Below, piece after piece: positions 28,101 to 36,439 of a stretch of 64,000 bases of DNA (the first letter of the stretch is position 1; every line of letters begins with the position of its first letter). The position numbers and the translations under genes are program-made. The stretch lies in assembly GCF_030035675.1 (NCBI RefSeq), contig NC_084497.1:30144437-30208436 (forward strand), given 5' to 3'. The notes under the pieces are model-generated. The model worked only from the letters and a program-made list of their open reading frames with translations. It made no database searches and was not told the origin of the DNA. This stretch comes from Rhineura floridana. Lineage: Eukaryota > Chordata > Lepidosauria > Squamata > Rhineuridae.

Positions 28101-28493
28101 TGTGCTTTGTTGACTCCCCTGATGGGGAAGCACTGAAAGGTCAACCTGAGTAACTTTTATGAAATTTAAGTGAAGGAGTGCGGTTGAGGTTTTGCATGCT
28201 GCAATTCCCATTTTCAGCAGAACTCTTTGGTCGTGCCTCTTTCTGCTTTGACTCCCGGTGGTGAAATGCTGTCTAAGGGTTGTTCATCGCTTCCTTTCCT
28301 CTCCCCTGCAGATTTGTTACGGATGTTTTTTGATTGCCTGTACGATGAGGAGGTGATATCAGAGGATGCCTTCTACAAGTGGGAAGGCAGCAAAGACCCA
28401 GCAGAACAGAACGGGAAAGGCGTAGCATTAAAATCAGTCACGGCATTCTTTACGTGGCTACGAGAAGCCGAAGAAGAGTCAGAGGATAATTAA
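289..28493 (+). CDS. EIF4G3: EIF4G3 (eIF4GII), 3' part of gene, 24 coding exons
   Basis: Cytoplasmic scaffold of the eIF4F cap-binding complex, which bridges eIF4E, eIF4A and eIF3 to recruit the 40S subunit. Exons: 289-1149, 6314-6402, 7266-7518, 9097-9230, 9764-9889, 13704-13874, 14465-14662, 16136-16282, 16486-16722, 18329-18433, 18690-18822, 19303-19397, 19824-19917, 21044-21161, 21562-21785, 22208-22323, 22607-22779, 22937-23062, 23916-23997, 24599-24697, 24866-25012, 26343-26424, 27646-27792, 28312-28493. All junctions are GT-AG and phases agree throughout, giving 1378 codons. Order of parts: low-complexity region, eIF4E-binding YDRDFLL, MIF4G, MA3, W2. Paralogue choice rests on stretches such as [29 protein letters not shown] and a C-terminus EEESEDN, which fit eIF4GII rather than eIF4GI as I remember them. 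The human protein has about 1585 residues, so roughly 200 N-terminal residues (with the PABP site) lie upstream. Confidence 0.96.
1150..6313 (+). other. EIF4G3 intron after exon a, 5.2 kb
   Basis: No second coding exon is supported; reading frames here are short and lack family features. It holds a SINE at about 3673-3850, an A/T-rich tract at 4250-4300 and 4850-5010 that looks like decayed LINE 3' ends, and G/C homopolymer runs (for example near 4000). Confidence 0.6.
3673..3850 (+). repeat. tRNA-derived SINE, squamate type
   Basis: Matches the window's recurring SINE: a head around TTTGCATGCAGAAG, then TCTCCAGGTGGGGCTGGGAA, a CCAGTCAGTGCAGACAATAC block, AGCTAGATGGACCAAGGGTC, and the end AGGCAGCTTCCT. 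At least a dozen copies in both orientations share this order, which defines the family internally. Confidence 0.8.
6314..6402 (+). CDS. EIF4G3: EIF4G3 exon b
   Basis: 89 bp encoding [20 protein letters not shown], similar to the human eIF4[17 protein letters not shown] region just ahead of the eIF4E site. Two AGs lie 5 bp apart; only the first, at 6312-6313, keeps the reading phase with the previous exon. Confidence 0.88.
6616..6722. repeat. Palindromic MITE (DNA-transposon-like hairpin)
   Basis: Left arm CAGCCTTCACCAACCTGGTG and right arm ending TTGGTGAAGGCTGG are near-perfect inverted repeats around a short core, about 105 bp in all. The same family recurs at 19480 and 37803. Confidence 0.75.
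7266..7518 (+). CDS. EIF4G3: EIF4G3 exon c
   Basis: 253 bp encoding an acidic linker containing [20 protein letters not shown] and [12 protein letters not shown]. These are landmarks of the eIF4GII segment before the eIF4E-binding site. Confidence 0.9.
7646..7842 (+). repeat. tRNA-derived SINE, squamate type
   Basis: Sense copy with a good head (GGCTCACTGGTAGGGCACCT, then GGCATGCAGAAGGTCCCAGG) that resembles the A and B boxes of a tRNA. It ends AGGGCAGCTTCCTGTGTAAC. Intronic in EIF4G3. Confidence 0.82.
9097..9230 (+). CDS. EIF4G3: EIF4G3 exon d: eIF4E-binding site
   Basis: 134 bp. It carries the canonical Y-x4-L-hydrophobic eIF4E docking motif as YDRDFLL inside [14 protein letters not shown], followed by [15 protein letters not shown]. 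The usual vertebrate form as I recall it is YDREFLL, so E to D is a conservative change and binding should be kept. Confidence 0.95.
9764..9889 (+). CDS. EIF4G3: EIF4G3 exon e
   Basis: 126 bp, phase 0 at both ends. It encodes [19 protein letters not shown] and then [20 protein letters not shown], the linker between the eIF4E site and the MIF4G domain. Confidence 0.93.
10236..10410 (-). repeat. tRNA-derived SINE, antisense
   Basis: Reverse-complement copy: starts CTGAGTCAGACCCTTGGTCC, contains CACTGACTGGCAGCAGCTCT, and ends in the reversed tRNA-like head (CTGCATGCAAGGCAGATGCT, CACTGAGCTGCGGCCC). Confidence 0.85.
13087..13193. repeat. Palindromic MITE, second family
   Basis: Ends are inverted: GTTGTATCCAACTAAGTC at the left, ATTGGATACAAC at the right. 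The inner arms TCCTACTCAGAG and GAGTCTACTTG are also partly complementary. The related element at 46809 shares GTCCTACTCAGAGTAGAC. Confidence 0.72.
13704..13874 (+). CDS. EIF4G3: EIF4G3 exon f
   Basis: 171 bp, phase 0. It encodes [19 protein letters not shown] followed by [14 protein letters not shown] and ends DPENIKTQ. This basic linker leads into MIF4G and in the family contributes to RNA binding. Confidence 0.95.
14465..14662 (+). CDS. EIF4G3: EIF4G3 exon g: start of MIF4G domain
   Basis: 198 bp, phase 0. First HEAT-repeat helices of MIF4G ([20 protein letters not shown], then [20 protein letters not shown]), the surface that binds eIF4A. Confidence 0.97.
14672..14828 (+). repeat. tRNA-derived SINE, diverged
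   Basis: Sense copy directly after the exon g donor (within about 10 bp). The order is preserved (TTTTGCATGTAGCACATCCC through CTAAGGCAGCTT) but the copy is clearly decayed. Confidence 0.7.
15500..15690 (-). repeat. MIR/CORE-SINE-like element, antisense
   Basis: Shows the reversed CORE-SINE order: CAACAAGCCTGTGAGACAGC, CCCCATTTTACAGACTGAGG, then ATTAGAATCCAGGTCTC (reversed B box). The match is to the MIR layout as remembered. Intronic in EIF4G3. Confidence 0.6.
16136..16282 (+). CDS. EIF4G3: EIF4G3 exon h: MIF4G
   Basis: 147 bp, phase 0. Encodes [20 protein letters not shown] and [20 protein letters not shown], the MIF4G core. Confidence 0.97.
16486..16722 (+). CDS. EIF4G3: EIF4G3 exon i: MIF4G
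   Basis: 237 bp, phase 0. Encodes [20 protein letters not shown], then [20 protein letters not shown] and [13 protein letters not shown]. This is the most conserved MIF4G helices. The donor is GTTAGA, weaker than its neighbours. Confidence 0.97.
17800..17952 (+). repeat. tRNA-derived SINE, diverged
   Basis: Sense copy: TGCCTGCTTTCCATGCAGAA, then CCCTGGAGAGCTG and GAGCTAGATGGTCAG. The 3' end is eroded. Confidence 0.65.
18329..18433 (+). CDS. EIF4G3: EIF4G3 exon j: end of MIF4G
   Basis: 105 bp, phase 0. Encodes [20 protein letters not shown] and [15 protein letters not shown]. The last residue before the junction is Gln, where I recall Leu in human. Confidence 0.96.
18690..18822 (+). CDS. EIF4G3: EIF4G3 exon k
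   Basis: 133 bp. Encodes [20 protein letters not shown] and a Glu/Lys-rich helix ([20 protein letters not shown]), the end of MIF4G and the start of the linker toward MA3. Confidence 0.96.
19303..19397 (+). CDS. EIF4G3: EIF4G3 exon l
   Basis: 95 bp. Encodes [20 protein letters not shown] and [11 protein letters not shown], a conserved linker motif of eIF4G proteins. Confidence 0.95.
19480..19615. repeat. Palindromic MITE, first family
   Basis: TGCACTACAACTCCCATCAG on the left pairs with GGGCTGATGGGAGTTGTAGT on the right, and the ends CCTTCCCCAATGC / GCTTGGGGAAAG are inverted. In the EIF4G3 intron before exon m. Confidence 0.75.
19824..19917 (+). CDS. EIF4G3: EIF4G3 exon m
   Basis: 94 bp. 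Encodes [20 protein letters not shown] followed by [11 protein letters not shown], the Gly/Ser-rich interdomain linker. Confidence 0.95.
21044..21161 (+). CDS. EIF4G3: EIF4G3 exon n
   Basis: 118 bp. Encodes [19 protein letters not shown] and a Ser/Ala-rich tail ending SRRALT. The LNRFSALQ motif is shared by eIF4GI and eIF4GII. Confidence 0.94.
21562..21785 (+). CDS. EIF4G3: EIF4G3 exon o
   Basis: 224 bp. Encodes [20 protein letters not shown], then [20 protein letters not shown]. Disordered linker before MA3 that matches eIF4GII, not eIF4GI. Confidence 0.94.
22208..22323 (+). CDS. EIF4G3: EIF4G3 exon p: start of MA3 domain
   Basis: 116 bp. Encodes the MA3 start [20 protein letters not shown] followed by HINDYK. 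MA3 is the second eIF4A-binding HEAT domain. Confidence 0.96.
22607..22779 (+). CDS. EIF4G3: EIF4G3 exon q: MA3
   Basis: 173 bp. Encodes [20 protein letters not shown] and [20 protein letters not shown]. The phase requires the exon to end at 22779 (donor GTTGGT), one base before a tempting GGG reading. Confidence 0.95.
22937..23062 (+). CDS. EIF4G3: EIF4G3 exon r: MA3
   Basis: 126 bp. Encodes [20 protein letters not shown] followed by [20 protein letters not shown], the MA3 core. Confidence 0.96.
23221..23706. repeat. Non-autonomous DNA transposon with terminal inverted repeats
   Basis: Left end GCCAGGGATGGGGAACCTTT; right end AGGCTCCCCACCCCTGCCTT. These are inverted copies about 485 bp apart. 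The interior has no transposase-like reading frame. Intronic in EIF4G3 between exons r and s. Confidence 0.6.
23916..23997 (+). CDS. EIF4G3: EIF4G3 exon s: end of MA3
   Basis: 82 bp. Encodes [20 protein letters not shown] and HLLCKQM. Confidence 0.95.
24599..24697 (+). CDS. EIF4G3: EIF4G3 exon t
   Basis: 99 bp, phase 0. Encodes [20 protein letters not shown] and [13 protein letters not shown], the segment closing MA3. Confidence 0.95.
24866..25012 (+). CDS. EIF4G3: EIF4G3 exon u
   Basis: 147 bp, phase 0. A short Ser/Thr-rich linker, then [20 protein letters not shown] and DWVE, the entry to the W2 domain. Confidence 0.95.
25535..26240 (-). mobile_element. L2/CR1-clade non-LTR LINE, 5'-truncated 3' end
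   Basis: The reverse strand reads as the C-terminal end of a LINE reverse-transcriptase polyprotein: [49 protein letters not shown], then [11 protein letters not shown]. This is typical of L2/CR1-clade elements. A 3' UTR (about 25535-25730) holds the repeat tail seen elsewhere at 32655-32790. The reading frame across this piece is open for about 198 codons. The catalytic FADD part is absent, so it is 5' truncated. It lies in the EIF4G3 intron before exon v. Confidence 0.82.
26343..26424 (+). CDS. EIF4G3: EIF4G3 exon v: start of W2 domain
   Basis: 82 bp. Encodes [20 protein letters not shown] and VCKAAII. The acceptor sits roughly 100 bp downstream of an antisense L2-like LINE fragment. Confidence 0.95.
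26425..27645 (+). other. EIF4G3 intron, no recognised content
   Basis: 1.2 kb with only short chance reading frames and a G-run near 27238. I recognise no repeat or RNA here. Confidence 0.5.
27646..27792 (+). CDS. EIF4G3: EIF4G3 exon w: W2
   Basis: 147 bp. Encodes [20 protein letters not shown] and [20 protein letters not shown]. Confidence 0.96.
28312..28493 (+). CDS. EIF4G3: EIF4G3 terminal coding exon: end of W2, stop codon
   Basis: 182 coding bp ending with TAA at 28491-28493. Encodes [20 protein letters not shown], then [19 protein letters not shown]. The acidic C-terminal W2 HEAT domain is the docking site for MNK kinases in this family. Confidence 0.97.
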
Positions 28494-28965
28494 AACTGAT
28501 TACAAAAAAAAGCCCTAAAAAAAACCTTAAAAAAATAACTATTTTTTTTAAAAAAAGTTTCACGTCTTCGCCAATCACAGTGCAGCAAGGCCAATTCTCG
28601 CGCAGAAACCCCCCCTTACCCCACATGTGCACGAGTGGGAGAGGAAAAAATAAATATAAACGCAAAGGCGATCATGGAGGACAAAAAGTACTTGGAAAAT
28701 TCAAGTCCACTTCAAACCTGAGGGCAGGAGCACTAAACCAAAATACAGCTATTTATAGAAAATATTTTGTTTTAATGTTTTTCCTTTTTAAACAAGGACT
28801 CCTACTTTAGAAAGAAACAAATCTGTTTTGACAAAAAAGTGAGAACTTAATTTATTATTTTAAGAACTGCAAATGGCAGTGTAATTTTTAAATTTGCAGT
28901 TTCTGTAACAAATTGTATAATAGACAAAAAAAGCAGAGAAATAAATTTCCCTACCTTTCAGATCA
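28494..28965 (+). other. EIF4G3: EIF4G3 3' UTR (probable)
   Basis: A/T-rich untranslated sequence with several A and T homopolymer runs immediately after the stop (28503-28560). AATAAA hexamers lie at 28649 and 28940. The second is followed by a GT-rich stretch near 28968-28980 and is the best end. Another AATAAA at 29353 could give a longer form. The true end needs RNA data. Confidence 0.6.
28940..28945 (+). terminator. EIF4G3: Polyadenylation signal AATAAA, EIF4G3
   Basis: Canonical AATAAA about 450 bp after the stop codon, with a T/GT-rich tract roughly 25-35 bp downstream. Alternatives are at 28649 and 29353. Confidence 0.55.
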
Positions 28966-31760
28966 CCTCAGTTTTGTTTCAAAGTACGATAGCTGTGTAT
29001 TAAATTTTAAAAGGAGTTGGGAATGACCTAGATGAGGGAGATGAACTTTTAGGAGAAGTCCACCAGATTTTTCTGCCTGCCTCTCAGCTTGCTTCCAAAA
29101 TTCAAACACCACCACAAAGCAACAAAGTGTAACCGAAGGAACCGCGTTTGAGAAAATGGCTGTGGACCAGACTGCTTGGGAAATGACTCGTTCAAAGCAA
29201 ACAGTGCTATCCTGGAAGAAAAAGAAAAAGTACTAGTGATACTTTCAGAACCTTTAGAGCAACTTTAAGGCTTGTAAATACATAGAACAAATATTTAAAA
29301 AAAGAAATTGACTCGATACTATTTCTTTTCACTTTCAAAATATAAAGAACAAAATAAAGACAAACCTTGCAAGTTTAAAAAGCACAGAAAAGTGGCTTCT
29401 CTTTTGACGGCAACTTGAATGTGCCCGGCCCCTCAAGCAGTGGGCTGCCTCCCTTGGAGAGAGGGAGATTAAAGTTCCAGATCTGACCTCTCTGTTCAGC
29501 TTGTGCGTCCCAAATGTATCTGTCTAGAGGGGGTGAGGGGGTAGAGTTACAGAGGTAAATAAAGAGGAGGTCGGACACTCTGAGGAAGATTCTGTTGCAG
29601 TTGAATTTCCTGTATATAAGCAGGCAGTGGTGCATTTCACTGCTCTTTCCATCCTGTCAGTAGTCTGCTAAGGTGTGCTTAAAGAGGGGTCACTATGCAT
29701 GCAGGTTATTTGCGAGCATTGTCCTTTTCAGTGGCTTGTTAATTCTCTTACGCCTCCCCCGGGAGTACCGCCACTCTGTGCCTTGCTTTTTTATTTTCCT
29801 CTTCAGAGGTGACAGTAATGTATGTACGCAGTCAATGGTTCATAGCACCAGAATCTGTACGCAAGAGTTTTACCCAGTTGTGGGGAGGGTGCTGTTGTCT
29901 GCGCATCCCAAGACACCTCCATGAAGCACTGCCATATGGAGACAGTTCTGCGTGAGGTGGTGCGCCATCTCTCTCAGCTCCCAGGGATAACCACCTGCTG
30001 GCTCTCACTGGGATGGCTCATCTGCTCTTAATGATCTACCCATCAGGATGCATTTTGCAATGGCTTCATTGAAGACTGGATGGTTGTACGCTGTGATTCC
30101 AAGCAAAAATGGCAAAATAACACTCGTTTTACTTAGCTTGTTAAGGGGTTGCTGTGTTTGCATGCGATCACTGAGAACTGGAACTGTGCCTTAGCATAGA
30201 TTGGGCTGGAGAGGGTGATCAGGGCAATTCCCTCCTCGTCTGCAAGGGCAGGCTTACCCAGAACATGCCTCAAAGCAAGTCTGGCTGAGGGGAATGGGTT
30301 TCAGGAGAATTCTGTGTTGGGTGACTACAGAGGGTCTTCTCTCATTATATATATGTTTTTCCCTGTTTGTCTTTTAAACCATTTGGTGCAAGAATGTTGA
30401 ATGTTTCTGGCCCCACCTTCATGCAAGGTGTAGTCACCATGCCAAGGGTGCCTGCCTTTCCATAGGATGAAAATCCTATTGCAGCAGCATAAAGAAACAT
30501 TACTAGATCTTTCATATGGACAATGAGTATAATTCAAATTGATTGTTGTTGAAACTAGTAGTAACTGAAAAGGAATGTTTTCACCGGTAACATCATCAAG
30601 CTCCCTTTAATATTCACAGCGTTGTTAGAGAGCGAACAGGTGCCTGCCTCACTCCCACACTTACTGTTCCAGTAAATCTGGCAACCATGTACTGCCTGAC
30701 ATTGGCAGGTGTTCTCATGGTAAAGTCAATGGAGGTAAGAGGAACTAGACACTCTTACTCTGAAAGGCATAATTGTTTAACCTGTTACTATTCAAGGGAG
30801 CTCCTGGTCAGCATAGCCCAGAGGAGACTCCAGAGCAACAACAGCGTCTGGAATAGAGTGCTGTCTCTCAGGCTGTGCAGAACTTAGTTACTTTCTTGGG
30901 TTGAAATATCCCTGTTAGGAAGCTACATCAGCAATTGGAATAATATCCAGCTAAAAGCTTGCAACAATCATTGCAAAATATTTATTTAAGTCAGTTCAGC
31001 AGTGTACTGATTTTTTTAGAGAAGTATTAATTACTAAGTATGACAAGGTAATTATCCTGAGAGTTATATGTAGTTTCTGATCTTGCTAGAGCTTTGAAGC
31101 CATGATAATCTCAGTAGTATTATTTCATACACATCTTTGGTTGAGGGGGTTTTTTTACATTCCAACTGCAAAGGTACTCTGTTACGGACTGCTGTTCTGT
31201 GCTGCATTCCAAGACTACAGAATTGTGCCCACTGGCTAAGAGTTGGGGAGCATGGCTCAGGAAATTGTATACAAAGTGAACTGAGATAAATGTTCCTTTT
31301 TGTTGGAAGAGATGCTCCACTCAGACCCAGCATGACTGTGAACAGTTAGCCTTTGCTTGTAATTCTGTATATTATGTGGCATTCATTTTCCCCATCAGTA
31401 GATTTGGAAACAATTCGCTTGTAAGCATGTTGCTTGGATATTACAGGCAAAATTTCATTTTACTAGAAATCTATGGCTGTATGTCCGAGGAGCTACTACG
31501 CCCTAGTTCTAAACCCATTCCATAGATGCACAAGGCAAGGCCTGCGTACAGAAATAAGCCTTAGTTGAAACTAACGTGCGTGTTTTTGGGGAGGAGGGGG
31601 TTCTGCTTCATAAGCGGTAAGCCTTGTCTGCCTGCTTCCAGTGAAAGACTCCCAGGACTGATCAAGCAATCTGGACCCCAAAACGATGTCATTTGATAGT
31701 CTGTGATGTTAAGTACACTCCTGTGCTGTTCAGTCGATCCCAAAGTTGACTCTGCACCTG

Positions 31761-31965
31761 GGGAAGAGATGCAGCTCAACAGCAGAGCACCTGCGTTGTG
31801 TACAAAGGGCCCCAGCTTTATTCCCTGGCAGCATCTCCAGGTAGGATTGAGCAACACCCTCTCTCTGAAACCCCAGAGCGACTGCCAGTCAGTGTAGGGT
31901 AGGCTAGGCAATACTGAGCTAGGTAGAGCAAGGGCCTTTTCTGTAGCATAAGGCAGATTCCCATG
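31761..31965 (+). repeat. tRNA-derived SINE
   Basis: Sense copy in the EIF4G3-HP1BP3 spacer: GCAGCTCAACAGCAGAGCAC, GCAGCATCTCCAGGTAGGAT, GACTGCCAGTCAGTGTAG, ending ATAAGGCAGATTCCC. Confidence 0.78.
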
Positions 31966-32654
31966 TTCCATATTTAGAACTTCATGTTTCCGAAGCAATT
32001 GCATTTCTGGTTCAAGACTTGCAAGGCCCTCAGTGGTGTCAGTGCAGCTAAAGCGGTTGGTTTCCCACATGGTCAGGCTTGCTTCAGGACCCTGGCTTGA
32101 CTGGCCAAGGCAGCTTCCTCGCATGCAAAAGAGTATTACAGGCATGTGGCTATTCATGTATAAACGAGAAGCTAGAAATGGTGCCTGCGGTTCTTGCTGT
32201 GATAGGATTTAAGTAAGCCACAGCTACGTTCAAACACTTACAGCTGTTCATTTAGGGGTGTTTTAGAAGTTGACAGAGTTGACTTAGTTGACATGGCAGT
32301 GACTTAACATACCTCCCACCATTTTGTTTTAAGCGTTTTCAGGCCAAAGGAAAGCTGGTCTGGAGGAAACAAGAATTGAGAGAGGGAACTGAACAGAGTA
32401 TATAGAATTGCAGGCCAAATGCTACCAACACTGGCTGGCTAAAGCCTGCATTTCTGAGGTTTGGCTTAGCAAAAATGACCTGGGGAGGGGGCTTTGGGGT
32501 CAGTAAGGTTCCTGGGTTTCCTTTTTTTAATGGTTCTGCAAGAAACTTGTTTGACCCAATGGCACGGAAGTCAACAGGACCATCATGAACATCTGGGCCT
32601 TATCCCCCGCCCCCAAAGAAATCCCACTGTGCCTAGCATTCTGGACTAACTCTT

Positions 32655-32790
32655 CATTTTTATAATTTATTTATAAATACATTTGTATACCGCTATTTCG
32701 TTAAAACACTTCAAAGAGGTTTACAAGTTAAGAAAAGCAACAACCATACAATAAAAACATTAAAAATACAAAGGAAACAAAAGGTCAACT
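32655..32790 (-). repeat. LINE 3'-end fragment, antisense
   Basis: TTTATTTATAAATACATTTG, TATACCGCTATTTCG, then TACAATAAAAACATTAAAAA. It resembles the 3' tail of the L2-like element at 25535-25730. Confidence 0.5.
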
Positions 32791-33689
32791 TGCAAAAAGA
32801 CATACTCTTAATTTACCTGCATAAGCTTGGCGGTTTTCAGCAGGCATTTAAAAGTTAAAACAGAAGGTGCCTTCATTACTATGAAGATGAAAGCAGAAGC
32901 TGCTTCCTTTACAAATCTTGCTGGAAACAGGCAGAGCTGATCTTGTGCACTGAACCGCGATGAGAAACCTTTTGGCTTGCCCGATGATGTGAACTCCCAA
33001 CCCCCAGCAGGCCCAGCCAGCATTCTCCAAAGGTCAGGATGATAGGAGGTGCAGTTCAGCAACTTTGGGAGGGCCACAGATTTTATGAAGGAGTCAGACG
33101 GCATTTCTACATGTACGGAAGGGGGAATGATCCAAAGCGTTTGCAGAGTTTTAGCAAAACTAGCACTATGGAGAAGTAGTAATGAGAAAAGTTGGGCATT
33201 CCTTTTTGGCTAACAAAATCACAGGTTGTCATAAGTTTACTTAGACCAGACACATTGAACTCATTTAGACCTAATTTGGTTGTGCTCATTAATTTAAATG
33301 GGTATACTCTTGAGTATTATTAGCACTGGATACTTCTCCATGTTCGCAGGATATCTGGCTAGGCTTTTCCCATGATGTGTGTTTACATTTCCTGCCTTGG
33401 CTGAAGCAAGGGTGACAGTGACAGGTGCCATCTTGAGCAGAAGTTGGAGATTTTGTATTTTTGGGGGAGCCTTTTTAATGCAGATTTATTTATCTATTCT
33501 GCAGAAGATGCAGAAATGGACAGCCAAAAGGATCAGGGTGGCTGGACCAACTCGCCTAGGAAGGAAAGCTACATTTTGGGCTATTTTGTTTAGAAAAATG
33601 ACGTATGAGGGAAATTAAGGAGGTGTATAAAATTAGGCATGTGGTGAAGAAAGTGGATAGAGAGAGTTTTTTTGCCTTGTAATAGCAGA

Positions 33690-34025
33690 ATCCAGAAAAC
33701 TGGAACTGGTACTTTTTGCTCCCTCAAGATGTGGCGGTGGCCACCGACTTGGATGGCTTTAAAAGAGGATTAGACAAATTCAAGGAGGAGGCGGCGGTTA
33801 GCAATGGCTACTAGCCACAATGACTATGTTCTGCCTCCAAAGTCAGTGACAGCATGCGTCTGAATATCAGTTGCTGGGAATCCCAAGTGGGAAGAGTTGC
33901 TCTTGCACTCAGGTCCTGTTGGCGGGCTTCCCTTTGGGGCATCTGGTTGGCTGCGGTGGGAACAGGAGGCTGGAATGGATCTTCGGACTGATCCAGCAGG
34001 TCTCATGTCCTTACTAACATTGTAA
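33690..34025 (+). repeat. CR1-family LINE 3' end
   Basis: Sense order: CACCGACTTGGATGGCTTTA, AAAGAGGATTAGACAAATTC, GGGAACAGGAGGCTGGAATG, GACTGATCCAGCAGG. This is the same sequence family as the antisense pieces at 42765, 44903, 55755, 60525 and 63585. The class call is from the CR1-like layout. Confidence 0.6.
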
Positions 34026-34737
34026 CGTGTGCATTTTGCCCTTGCACTGTGAAGAGTGCTTGAGTGTGGCTTACAAGCATTGAAAAGTAAAAAAACAAGT
34101 CATAAAAATGTTAACAGTGACAAAGCTGGCCAAACTCTAAAAAGGAGGCCAACGCACGGCAAGTAAAACAACATAAGGAAGAGGTCATTGCTAAGTTTGA
34201 CTCATTTGGGTGCGGAAGGGTTTGCTTTTAATGGTCATTGATGGGTCAGTAAGCAGACTAGAGTAGAATTCAATGGCCTGTTAGGTGGTTTTTGAAACCC
34301 ATGTTGCGTCTTTGGGAGCAGAGCTAGTAGGCTAGAAATGTTAAAAGAACGATACTAAATGTCGGTGTGTGGTGGGAGTTAAGGCGCAGTCATCTCTGTT
34401 GCAAACGCGGTGGCGAACTGGCTTCCTGCTTTGCAAGATGGTGCTATTTGCATATTCAGGTATCTTCTCTATCACCCCCTGCTTCTGGGTTTCCTGTGTT
34501 ATAACTGGCTGACCCCAGTCCCAGAGACAAGGTGCTGGTCTGGCCCAGCACAGTAGTTCCTGTGTTCTTAGATGGCTCCACCAGAAGCTGAGCCACAAAT
34601 ACAGCCTCCATGTTCAGATGCAGTGTACCTTACTACCTGATGCTGAGTATTCTGCCTTGTCCAGTGGCGGTGGCGTCTGTGGTGGTGGAGGCCTCGATGA
34701 TCTCACCTAAGGAGGGAGGACGGCTGCCTTTGTGTCC

Positions 34738-34825
34738 TGTTTGGATTGTATCCAATGCTAGGCCAACACAGAACAGACTCATTGAAGTTGACGGGCATTG
34801 ATTTCAATGGGTCTAGGCCTCTGGT
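34738..34825. repeat. MITE fragment, second family
   Basis: TTGGATTGTATCCAATGCTA, then CAGACTCATTGAAGTTGAC and TTGATTTCAATGGGTCTAGG. A decayed relative of the element at 13087. Confidence 0.5.
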
Positions 34826-36244
34826 TGGCCACCGTGGGAAGGAAACAAAAAGGTGGTTTTGGTGGGGTTTTGATCTCATCCCCAAAGGAGGACGGTTTAT
34901 ATTTTTAGTGCCTGCTGTCATCTTGATGTAAAAATAATACGTAACCTTTTGAGACTTTCATCCAAGGCTTTCTCACCCCATCACATCAGTCAGGCCTGTC
35001 GCAGGTGCAGTTGTGACTTGTCTGCCTCACGTTGGCAAGAGGCACTCTACTGGCTTAGTATGTTTCTTTAAAAACTCTGCATATGTTCAGGGACATTGGG
35101 GTGGGTGTTATTCCTTTGTATAACTTTTGCAGGACCAAGACTGTGTCCTGCTCTCTATTTCTGGGCAGGGGAAGGAATAGTGAGAACCATTCTCTCGTAG
35201 CCTGTGATGGTGCTGACAGTGGTCTGCTTTACAGGGCTGTTGTAAGGGTGGTTGAGTAAGAGGCATTAATTCATGGGTTTGCTTTTACTAATATAAAACA
35301 AGAACCACATGATGGAGGTTGAAGTACATGGACTATTTTTAAGTGTGCTCGTTTGGTTTTTTACTATTTATTGCACAATCCTGTGCCTGGTGTGGCAGGT
35401 GTCTCTTTGAGGCTTACAGGAAGCCTCAAAACTTCAGCCCCAGAACCTTTTTTCCTCCTCCCTGCTTGCCAATAACAGGTCTAGGCCCTTTAAGTATCAA
35501 GTAAAAAACGAGCCTGCCTCCTTTCCCCCCCTTTTGCCTGAAGTTCCTGCACCATTTAAACTCTTATCTCCCAGAATCTTTAGAGATCCTGTTTTGGTGA
35601 GTAAGGTTTATCTTATCATTATGGGTTCAAGAGGCCCGTGTTTGTTTGTTTTTGAGGGGAAGGGGGGCCCCCTCGTCGCAGCATCTTTGTCTTGCCTTTA
35701 TCTCCTGAGCATGTACAGAGAGTCACCTTTCCCCCCCCAAAAACCTTGCTTTCTCTGTTCCTGGGTGCTTTATGAATACATTGAATGAATTATTATTTAT
35801 TATTATGGCCTTGCTCCGTGTGGGAGAGGTAAAACATGTCTTCTGAGGATGTACACAGGAACTCCATGAAGGGGGGTGGCTGTGTTATTGGCATCGTTGT
35901 ATTGTTTTATTGTCATTTTTTATTGTCATCGGCTTCACACTGCTCTGAGGGGGTAGCCTGGTCGGCACCTCTGAACATCGAGCTTCGTTTAGTTCAGCCC
36001 TTGAGCTACGTCACTCGTGTGTGCGGCTCCTGATCATGTACAAAAAGTCCTTCTGGGGCGCCACCTTCCCCACTTCTCGGGCAAGGGAAGGGGGCGTGGC
36101 CAGCTGAGGGAGGGGGGGAGAGGCACCCGTCGCCTGAGGTAAAATCCCACAGCGCTCGCGCCCTCGCCCCACAAATCGCCTCACGATCTTTTCTTTCCCG
36201 CCCAACGAGGCTTGCTACAACAGGCCCTTCCCCCTGCAACTAGG

Positions 36245-36256
36245 TGCGCATGCGCA
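36245..36256. promoter_or_regulatory. NRF1 palindrome, HP1BP3 promoter
   Basis: TGCGCATGCGCA, a perfect 12-bp palindrome matching the NRF1 consensus. NRF1 commonly drives housekeeping CpG-island promoters. Confidence 0.7.
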
Positions 36257-36353
36257 AGCACCGCCGCTGCTTTTGTTTTTGTTCGAAGCTGAGGTGTGTG
36301 GTTTATTTATTTATTTTTGCGGAGGGAGGGGGAAGAAAACACAAGGCTACTTG

Positions 36354-36363
36354 GCGCATGCGC
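36354..36363. promoter_or_regulatory. Second NRF1 palindrome, HP1BP3 promoter
   Basis: GCGCATGCGC, a perfect palindrome 108 bp after the first (centre to centre), about 60 bp before the inverted CCAAT box. Confidence 0.68.
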
Positions 36364-36420
36364 GCGTCCGGGGCACCGGTTGGCCGCCGCCGCGCGTTCG
36401 AAAGGCGCCCGCGGCTGGCC

Positions 36421-36425
36421 ATTGG
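36421..36425 (-). promoter_or_regulatory. Inverted CCAAT box
   Basis: ATTGG in the context GGCCATTGGTGC, the usual NF-Y orientation and distance (roughly 60-80 bp) from the likely start of transcription. Confidence 0.5.
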
Positions 36426-36439
36426 TGCTCCGCCGGTGC

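Larger units (their letters stand above)
28966..36239. other. EIF4G3-HP1BP3 spacer, no gene recognised
   Basis: About 7.3 kb. It holds one SINE (31761), a LINE tail (32655), a CR1 end (33690), a MITE fragment (34738) and A/T-rich sequence. Reading frames are short, and none shows a domain, signal peptide or splice-consistent neighbour. Distal 3' UTR of EIF4G3 or enhancers may be present but cannot be seen from sequence alone. Confidence 0.6.

Noticed and set aside
289-28493. EIF4G1 (eIF4GI) as the identity of the first gene
   Set aside because: Diagnostic segments ([39 protein letters not shown] end) match eIF4GII, and HP1BP3 as neighbour fits the EIF4G3 locus.
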